This document shows, piece by piece, positions 58,185 to 64,000 of a DNA stretch of 64,000 nucleotides. Made by a program: the position numbers and the translations under genes. The stretch lies in contig CAVSRB010000003.1 in assembly GCA_963730305.1 (NCBI GenBank), positions 744,001 through 808,000 of the forward strand, given 5' to 3'. The DNA comes from CAMYMQ01 sp963730305 (lineage in GTDB: Bacteria; Pseudomonadota; Alphaproteobacteria; Bin65). Numbering within the stretch: position 1 is the first letter of the stretch; the number at the start of each line of letters is the position of its first letter. Under the pieces are notes generated by a model, which saw only the letters and a program-made list of their open reading frames with translations, had not been told where the DNA came from and made no database searches.

Positions 58185-59163
58185 ATGGGCGGCGACGGCG
58201 TTCGGGTGGAAGTCCCGGTTCGGAAAGTCCGGGTTCGACCTGCGCCCCGTGGTCATCCTGGCCGGGCTGGCCGTCCTCCTGTTCGTCCCGGTGTTCGGCG
58301 ACGCCTACGTGATCCGGGTCGCGACCCGGATCATGGTCCTGGCGATGGTCGCCGTCAGCCTCGACATCCTGCTCGGCTACGGCGGGCTGATCAGCTTCGG
58401 CCACGCCATGTTCCTTGGCATCGGCGGCTACCTGACGGGCATCCTCGCCGTCAACGGGGTCGACAACGCGATCGTCGCCTGGTTCCTCGCCATCGGTGGC
58501 TCGGCGCTGCTCGCGCTGATCGTCGGGCTGATCGTCCTGAAGACGACCGGCGTCTATTTCATCATGATCACGATGGCGTTTGCCCAGATGCTGTTCTACC
58601 TGGCGCAGAGCCTGGCCCGCTACGGCGGCGACGACGGATTGCCCCTCGCCAACCGGAACACCCTGTTCGGGCTGATCAATCCCGAGAGCCCGATGGTGTT
58701 CCACTACATGGTCCTGGTGCTGCTCGCCGCCGTGCTCTTCTTCAGTTACCGCCTGGTCAACTCGCGGTTCGGCCGCGTGCTCCAGGCGGCCCGCGACAAC
58801 GACCGCCGCGTCCGGTCGCTCGGCTACAACACGTTCCGCTACCGGCTGTCGGCCTTCGTGATCTCGGGGGCGATCGCCGGCCTGGCGGGCGCCCTGCACA
58901 TGAACCTGCAGAAGTTCGTGAGCCCGCCGCTGCTCGAGTGGGTCACGTCCGGCGACCTGCTGGTCATGGTCATCGTCGGCGGCGCCAACTCGCTGTTCGG
59001 TCCGGTCATCGGGACCGGCGTGTTCGTGCTGCTGGAAGAGGTCATATCCGGCTACACGACGCACTGGATGATCATCTTCGGCCCGCTGCTGCTCGTCGTG
59101 GTCCTGTTCGGCCGGCAGGGGATCTGGGGTCTGATCCGACCGAAGGACAAGACCGATGGCTGA
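58185..59163 (+). CDS. livM: LivM-type ABC permease, N-terminal frameshift likely
   Basis: 325-residue corrected permease with the LivM motifs SLDILLGYGGLISFGHAMFL, GVYFIMITMAFAQMLFYLAQ, GLAGALHMNLQKFVSPPLLE and MVIVGGANSLFGPVIG. The ATG at 58185 directly follows livH, but its frame does not enter the main frame. Skipping one base near 58220 gives MGGDGVRVEVPVRK joined to SGFDLRPVVILAG. Alternatively translation starts at GTG 58249 in the right frame. The stop overlaps livG by eight bases. Confidence 0.83.
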
Positions 59164-59938
59164 CCCGATCCTCACCGTCAGCGGCCTGACCAAGCGTTTC
59201 GGCGCGCTGATCGCCAACGACCGCGTCGAACTCGAGGTCGAACGCGGCGAGATCCATGCCATCATCGGGCCGAACGGCGCCGGCAAGACGACGTTCATCA
59301 ACCAGCTGTCGGGAGAGATGCCCTCGGACGAGGGCCGGATCGTCTTCGACGGGCGCGACGTCACCAGGGACCCGATCTTCAAGCGGGCGCGCCTCGGCCT
59401 CGCCCGGTCATACCAGATCACCAGCATCATCCCGTCCTTCACGGCGCTCGACAACGTCGCCCTGGCCGCCCAGGCGATGGACGGGCATTCCTATCGCTTC
59501 TGGAAGCCGGTACGCAGCATCCGGCACCTGAACGAGAAGGCGGCAGCGATCCTCAACTCGGTCGGGTTCGGCGAGCGGAAGTCCATGCTCGCCCGCAATC
59601 TCGCCCATGGCGAACACCGCCAGCTCGAGATCGCCATGGCGCTCGCGACCGACCCCAAGATGCTCCTGCTCGACGAGCCGGCGGCGGGGATGGGCCCGTC
59701 GGCCACCGAGGCGATGACCGGATTTCTCGCCACCTTGAAGCCGACCTATTCGATCCTGCTGATCGAGCACGACATGGACGTGGTCTTCACCCTCGCCGAC
59801 CGGATCAGCGTGCTGGTCAACGGCCGTACGATCGCGACCGGGACGCCGACGGAGATCCGGGGCAACCCCGAGGTGCGACGAGCCTATCTCGGCAACAAGG
59901 CGGACGCGCTCGCCGTGGGCCGGCCGGAGCCCGCGTGA
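59156..59938 (+). CDS. livG: LivG-type ABC ATPase
   Basis: 260-residue ATPase with Walker A GPNGAGKTT, Q-loop region ARSYQITSIIPSFTALDNVA, signature LAHGEHRQLEIA (a variant of LSYGEQR) and Walker B LLLDEPAAGMGP, then the H-loop IEHDMDVVF. Full length. Provides energy for the LivHM pore. The stop overlaps the livF start codon. Confidence 0.93.
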   Translation: MADPILTVSGLTKRFGALIANDRVELEVERGEIHAIIGPNGAGKTTFINQLSGEMPSDEGRIVFDGRDVTRDPIFKRARLGLARSYQITSIIPSFTALDNVALAAQAMDGHSYRFWKPVRSIRHLNEKAAAILNSVGFGERKSMLARNLAHGEHRQLEIAMALATDPKMLLLDEPAAGMGPSATEAMTGFLATLKPTYSILLIEHDMDVVFTLADRISVLVNGRTIATGTPTEIRGNPEVRRAYLGNKADALAVGRPEPA

Positions 59939-60639
59939 TGCTGACGGTCGACAACATCACCACCTTCTACGGCGCCAGCCAGGCCCTGTTCGGCATGTCG
60001 ATCGAGATCGCCGAGGGCGAGGTGGTGACCCTGATGGGCCGCAACGGCATGGGCAAGACGACGACGGTGCGCTCGGTCATGGGCTTCACCCCCATCCGCA
60101 GCGGCCAGATCATCTTCGACGGGCGGCGCATGGACGTCCTGCCAGCCTATCAGGTGCCCCGCGCGGGCATCGGCCTGGTGCCCGAAGGGCGCCAGATCTT
60201 CCCGAACCTGACCGTCTACGAAAACCTGGTCGCGACCGCGGCGAACCGGCGCAACGCGCCGACGCCCTGGACGGTCGACCGCATCTTCGACCTATTCCCC
60301 CGGCTCGCCGAACGTGCCAGCCATCTGGGCAACCAGATCTCGGGCGGCGAACAGCAGATGGTCGCCATCGGGCGCGCGCTCGCGACCAACCCGAAGCTGT
60401 TGATCCTCGACGAGGCGACCGAGGGCCTGGCGCCCCTGATCCAGGAAGATATCTGGCGGGTGCTGGAAGGACTCAAGGCGAACGGTCAGTCGATCCTCGT
60501 CATCGACAAGGACGTCGACGCGCTGATGCGCCTCGCTGACCGGCATTATTTCGTGCAGAACGGCTGTGTCGAATGGGCCGGCACGAGCGACGAGCTGCAG
60601 CAGGATTTGACGCTGATCGAGCGCTTTCTCGGCGTCTGA
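59938..60639 (+). CDS. livF: LivF-type ABC ATPase
   Basis: 233-residue ATPase with Walker A GRNGMGKTT (the Met is characteristic of LivF), PEGRQIFPNLTVYENL, signature ISGGEQQMVAIGRALATNPK and Walker B LLILDEATEGLAP. The H-loop is IDKDVDALM, with Asp in place of the more usual His-carrying EQ/EH pair. ATG at 59938 or GTG at 59935 (adjacent codons). A strong hairpin follows. Confidence 0.92.
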   Translation: MLTVDNITTFYGASQALFGMSIEIAEGEVVTLMGRNGMGKTTTVRSVMGFTPIRSGQIIFDGRRMDVLPAYQVPRAGIGLVPEGRQIFPNLTVYENLVATAANRRNAPTPWTVDRIFDLFPRLAERASHLGNQISGGEQQMVAIGRALATNPKLLILDEATEGLAPLIQEDIWRVLEGLKANGQSILVIDKDVDALMRLADRHYFVQNGCVEWAGTSDELQQDLTLIERFLGV

Positions 60640-60660
60640 CACCCTTCGCGCGAAGAAAAC

Positions 60661-60696
60661 CCCGGCGGGGCCGGACGATCGTCCGGCCCCGCCGGG
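60661..60696. terminator. Bidirectional hairpin terminator
   Basis: A perfect 16-bp stem, CCCGGCGGGGCCGGAC (60661-60676) and GTCCGGCCCCGCCGGG (60681-60696), with a GATC loop. It lies between the convergent livF and the binding-protein gene. On the minus strand it is followed by TTTTC, a weak U-run; on the plus strand there is no T-run. Confidence 0.85.
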
Positions 60697-60701
60697 AGGT
60701 T

Positions 60702-61874
60702 CTACTTCTTCATCTTGCATTGGGTGTAGTAGCGGTCCTTCTGGTTCTCGAATGCCTTCCCGACGACCTCGTGCTGGAGCTGGCCGTTCTTCTTCACGAC
60801 CTTGCCCAAGTAGACGTCCTGGATCGGGAAGTGGTTCACGTTGAAGGCGAAGCGGCCGCGTACCGACTTGAAGTCGGCCTTCTCCAGCGCGGCCCGCAGC
60901 TTGGCCTTGTCCTTGATCCCGCCCGCTTGCCGGACGGCGGCGTCGAGCAGGTTGATCGCGTCATACTGGAAGGCGGCGTAGAAGACCGGATTGCGGCCGT
61001 ACTTCTTGCGGAAGGCAGCGACGAACTCCTTGTTCGCCGGATTGTCGAGCTGCGCGAACCACGGGTTCGACACCTCGATACCGAGCGCGCTGTCGCCCAG
61101 AACCTTGAAGCTGTGCTCGTCGGCAACCCACGAGCCGCCCAGGATCTTGATCTTCTTCATCAGACCGGCGCCGTCCATCTGCTTCAGGAAGGCGATGCCG
61201 CCGCGACCTGGCAGGAACATGAACACCGCTTCCGGATTGGCGGCCCGGATCCGCGCGATCTCCGCCGCGTAGTCCACCTGGGTCCGCGGCACGTAGGCTT
61301 CGCCGACCCGCTTGCCCTTGTAGTAGTACCAGACGCCGCGAACGTGGTCGCGACCGGTGACGTAGTTCTGGCTGATCGCGAAGACGCTCTTGATCCCGGC
61401 CTGCTGCATGTACTTGCCGATGGCCTCGCTGGGGCCCTCGTTCTGCCAGGACATGATGAAGACGTTCGGGTTGCAGTCCTTGCCCGCGAGCGGCGTCGGT
61501 CCGGACGTCGCGCTGATCATGAACACGCCCTTGCTGGTGACCGGCTTGGCCAGGGCGATCGTCTGGTTGGAAAGCAAGAGCCCGGTCAGGATGTCGATCT
61601 TGTCCTGCTCGATGAGCTTGGTCGCGGCCTGCATCGCCGTCGCCGCGCTCATGCGCGAATCCGTCTTGAAGACCTCGACCGGAATACCGCCGATCTTGTT
61701 GTGGAGCCGCTCGAGCGCGAGATCGAGCCCCATCTCCATTTCCTTGCCCAGGAAGGACAAGGGGCCGCTCAGCGGCGTCAGGAAGCCGATCCTTATCTTG
61801 TCCTGCGCCTTCGCGCCCGGCGCCACGGCCAGCAGGCCGACCGCGAGCACCACCGTCATCAGTCTTTTCACCAT
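60702..61874 (-). CDS. Liv-type ABC substrate-binding protein
   Basis: 390-residue periplasmic type I binding protein (Peripla_BP_6/LivJ family). Signal peptide MTVVLAVGLLAVAPGAKA; IRIGFLTPLSGPLSFLGKEM opens the ligand-binding domain; ILTGLLLSNQTIALAKPV and VFMISATSGPTPLAG line the cleft. It is the receptor for the LivHMGF permease genes, here in the opposite orientation. It follows the Rieske oxygenase gene by 87 bases on the same strand. The ligand may be the island's catabolic substrate and need not be an amino acid. Confidence 0.92.
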   Translation of the reverse strand: MVKRLMTVVLAVGLLAVAPGAKAQDKIRIGFLTPLSGPLSFLGKEMEMGLDLALERLHNKIGGIPVEVFKTDSRMSAATAMQAATKLIEQDKIDILTGLLLSNQTIALAKPVTSKGVFMISATSGPTPLAGKDCNPNVFIMSWQNEGPSEAIGKYMQQAGIKSVFAISQNYVTGRDHVRGVWYYYKGKRVGEAYVPRTQVDYAAEIARIRAANPEAVFMFLPGRGGIAFLKQMDGAGLMKKIKILGGSWVADEHSFKVLGDSALGIEVSNPWFAQLDNPANKEFVAAFRKKYGRNPVFYAAFQYDAINLLDAAVRQAGGIKDKAKLRAALEKADFKSVRGRFAFNVNHFPIQDVYLGKVVKKNGQLQHEVVGKAFENQKDRYYTQCKMKK

Positions 61875-61961
61875 CTCCCGTTCTCCCTGTATTTCGACAT
61901 TACCCGGCGCACCACGCGCCGAGCTCCCAAGTCCCCCGAGGCGGTCACGGCATCTGCGCGA

Positions 61962-62969
61962 TCAGGCCGCCTCTTGTTCATTGATGAGCCGCGCCACCTG
62001 CCGGCGCGCGAGCAATCCTCCCTGGTCGGCGTTGATGTCGATCCAGGCCGGCCGCTTGCCGGCCGCGTCGAGCATCGCCTGCTGCACTTCCAGCAGCTCG
62101 ACATCCTCGGTGAAGGCCGCCACCGAGCCTTCGTGAAACGCCTTGGTGACTTCCGGGTCGGGCGCGAAGTTCCGCGGCACCGCCCAGAAGTGATGCACTT
62201 CGTTCTCGGTCGCCGGGGTTATCCCGTTCAGCACCCGGTATTCGAGCACCATCTCCGGATCGTTCGAGCCCGACGGAAACGATCGCAACTCGATGACGAT
62301 GTTCGACGGCGGGGTCCACTCGATGTTCTGGGTCCGGTCGATCTCGCCCGAAAAGCCCTTGAGCTTCACGTAGAGCGGCGGCGCCGGGTGGCCGTTGATC
62401 TGCCGCCGGACCCAGACCGACTCGCCTTCGGCCGTGGTGTGGACCGGCGTGTCGGCGACGGCGGCGTTGCCGATCGTCGTCGGGTGGACGAAGGTCTCGT
62501 GCGATAGGTCGAGGAGGTTGTCGACCAGGAGCTGATAGTTGCACTTGATGTGAAAGCGACCGCCGGTCGGCGTCCACTCGGGGTCGTCGTTCCAGTGGAA
62601 GTCCGGGATGAGGCTCTCGTCCGCCTGCTCCGGATCGCCCATCCAGATCCACAGCCAGTTCCACTTCTCGACGATCGGATACGCGCGCACCCGGCAGCGC
62701 GGGGGGATGTTGACCTGCGCGGGGATCTTGACGCAGGCGCCGGTCGGATCGAAGCGGAGGCCGTGATACCAGCATTCGACCTCGTCGCCGTCGAGCCGGC
62801 CCCGGCTGAGCGGAACGCTTCGATGGGGGCAGAGGTCGCTCAGCGCGACCGGGGCGCCGTCTTCGGTCCTGAACAGGAGCACCGGCTCGTTCAGCAGCCA
62901 GCGCTGCATCAAAGCGCGACCGACTTCATCCGATATCGCTGCGATGTACCAGTAGTTCCGCAGGAACAT
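61962..62969 (-). CDS. VanA-like Rieske-type aromatic ring oxygenase (O-demethylase family)
   Basis: 335-residue oxygenase. Rieske cluster: CPHR (Cys47, His49) and CWYHG (Cys66, His69). The mononuclear iron motif is in DNLLDLSHETFVHP (Asp154, His157, His162), then a C-terminal catalytic domain to about 320. The vanillate/dicamba demethylase group removes methyl groups from methoxy-aromatics or N-methyl compounds, using a separate reductase not seen here. ATG at 62969 with GGGAGG upstream (GCTGGGAGGTATGA). Followed on the same strand by the binding-protein gene. Confidence 0.9.
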   Translation of the reverse strand: MFLRNYWYIAAISDEVGRALMQRWLLNEPVLLFRTEDGAPVALSDLCPHRSVPLSRGRLDGDEVECWYHGLRFDPTGACVKIPAQVNIPPRCRVRAYPIVEKWNWLWIWMGDPEQADESLIPDFHWNDDPEWTPTGGRFHIKCNYQLLVDNLLDLSHETFVHPTTIGNAAVADTPVHTTAEGESVWVRRQINGHPAPPLYVKLKGFSGEIDRTQNIEWTPPSNIVIELRSFPSGSNDPEMVLEYRVLNGITPATENEVHHFWAVPRNFAPDPEVTKAFHEGSVAAFTEDVELLEVQQAMLDAAGKRPAWIDINADQGGLLARRQVARLINEQEAA

Positions 62970-63315
62970 TCATACCTCCCAGCTCAGGTCAGCCGTAATT
63001 TCAACTCCGATAAAAAAAGAATGCTATTTGAATTATAGCCCCCGCCGAGGACGGGTGTCGATTCCGATCGCCCCCAGACGTGACCTTCAGGGCCCGCGTT
63101 CGCCCATAACGATTGAAAATCTCGACGTTCCCACCCTTTTTTCGGCGTTCGAGGGGCGCCAAGGGTCGGGAACCGAGCGCCGGCCGCGGACGACGGGCAG
63201 ATTCCGCTGCGCCTTTCCTCCGAATCGTGCAAGGTCGATGCGAAACGGCCTCGAACGGCGCCACCGACGCGCCATGACGCCCGCCGAGCACCGCGGCTCG
63301 GGCGCGGTCCGAGGC
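62970..63315. other. 346-base gap upstream of the Rieske oxygenase
   Basis: An AT-rich segment at about 62998-63038 (with AAAAAAAGAATGCTATTTG) stands out. On the minus strand TATAAT lies at plus 63033-63038, a plausible -10, but no good -35 is visible. The rest is GC-rich with only chance open frames. Confidence 0.4.
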
Positions 63316-64000
63316 TCACGGCGCGCCAGGCCGGCTTGCGTCGCCCGCCTCGGCCAAGGCGGCGAGCACCCGCTCGGGACTCAACGGCAGCGCCGTGATG
63401 CGCACGCCGACGGCGTCATAAATCGCGTTCGCGATCGCGCTGGCGACCGGCAACATGCCGCCCTCGCCCATGCCCTTGGCGCCGAACGGGCCGGGTCCGT
63501 GGCCCTGTTCCTGGGTGACCGACCAGAAGCGATCGGGCAGATCCTCGGCCAGTGGCACCCGATACATCAGGGCTTCGCCGTTCACGAGCTGCGTGCCGTC
63601 GTAGATCATCCGCTCGAACAGGGCCTGGCCCAGGCCCATCACCGCGGCCCCTTCGTCCTGGCCGCGGCAGACCAGGTGGTTGATCGCCCGGCCGGCGTCG
63701 CCGGTGACGAACAGCTTTTCCACCGTCACCTTGCCGGTCTCGGTATCGACCGCGACCTGGGCGCCGCCCCAGCCGATCTCCCAGAACACGCACGGCGTCT
63801 CCAGGGGCGCGGCGTGGCTGTTCTTCGCCTTGTGGAAGCCCTCGCCCACGAACTCGAAGCCGGTGCCGCCGAAGTGGCCCATGACCATCGGGGCGAGGGG
63901 AATGGCCTCGTTGCCCTTCCGGATCGTCCAGTCCTCGAGGGCGACGTCCTCGACCCCGCACCCCAGCGCCTCGGCGGCGAAGGCCAGGATCTTGTCGCGC
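63316..64000 (-). CDS. Xanthine dehydrogenase-family molybdenum-binding subunit, C-terminal part (cut by window end)
   Basis: Last 227 residues of a large molybdopterin hydroxylase subunit (CoxL/XdhB type). Family features: VMGHFGGTGFEFVGEGFHKA, FWEIGWGGAQVAVDTETGKV, GDAGRAINHLVCRGQDEGA and, near the end, the active-site loop FGAKGMGEGGMLPVASAIAN, which carries the conserved Glu. The N-terminal part lies outside the window. It hydroxylates an aromatic heterocycle, CO or an aldehyde in other members. It follows the theme of the island: oxidative catabolism of an aromatic or heterocyclic compound. Confidence 0.87.
   Translation of the reverse strand, partial: RDKILAFAAEALGCGVEDVALEDWTIRKGNEAIPLAPMVMGHFGGTGFEFVGEGFHKAKNSHAAPLETPCVFWEIGWGGAQVAVDTETGKVTVEKLFVTGDAGRAINHLVCRGQDEGAAVMGLGQALFERMIYDGTQLVNGEALMYRVPLAEDLPDRFWSVTQEQGHGPGPFGAKGMGEGGMLPVASAIANAIYDAVGVRITALPLSPERVLAALAEAGDASRPGAP

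Overview
The window is a chromosomal segment of a very GC-rich Gram-negative bacterium, most likely an alphaproteobacterium near Rhodospirillales. The evidence is gene order and signals: tolQRAB-pal-cpoB followed by tilS, ftsH, folP, glmM and thiD; serC-serA-hisZ-purA behind a leader resembling the alphaproteobacterial serC RNA motif; a divergent rpoH/rluD region; and DUF1127 and MocR genes. I recognise no 16S rRNA, so the genus is unknown.

Layout. 0-5 kb: the Tol-Pal envelope system (TolQ cut by the window edge). 5-13.6 kb: housekeeping genes tilS, ftsH, folP, glmM and thiD, with dispersed intergenic repeats and an orphan terminase-small-subunit-like protein. 13.6-20 kb: a MocR regulator divergent from a tightly overlapped operon of DUF1127, PaiB, PhzF, an EamA exporter, a PLP ammonia-lyase, an AlaX tRNA editor and a GNAT. 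20-31 kb: small accessory units (LtrA/LysR, a double hotdog thioesterase, a GNAT with a D-malate/tartrate-type dehydrogenase, TetR with a sterol-desaturase-like enzyme, a lytic transglycosylase, Tam, MaoC, and two paralogous exported proteins). 31-38 kb: serine, histidine-regulatory and purine genes, then a beta-lactamase-fold protein that has lost its SxxK motif. 38-41 kb: short tandem repeats, a second terminase-small-like protein, and about 1.5 kb of conspicuously AT-richer DNA with no recognisable gene. 41-47 kb: patatin phospholipase, rpoH with a sigma-32-like promoter, rluD, threonine aldolase and small exported proteins. 47-52.6 kb: an enolase-superfamily enzyme, a LysR regulator and a divergent TctCBA transporter. 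52.8 kb: tRNA-Glu(CUC) with an integrase relic directly behind it. 53.5-64 kb: an apparent catabolic island with an amidohydrolase, a Rieske protein, a GMC oxidoreductase, a Liv-type ABC importer with its binding protein, a VanA-like Rieske oxygenase and a molybdenum hydroxylase subunit.

An important caveat is frameshifts. Eight conserved genes (tolR, tilS, ftsH, paiB, the D-malate dehydrogenase gene, the transglycosylase gene, one exported-protein gene and livM) need one or more single-base corrections to read through; ftsH needs four. Each corrected reading frame gives a full-length, family-typical protein, so assembly or read error is more likely than gene loss. These genes are annotated across the shifts.

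The most interesting points are the MocR operon, which looks like a defence against a toxic or mischarging amino acid; the two copies of a three-iteron GGTTATC element with exact 10-bp period; the catabolic island at the tRNA; and the inactive-looking serine hydrolase.
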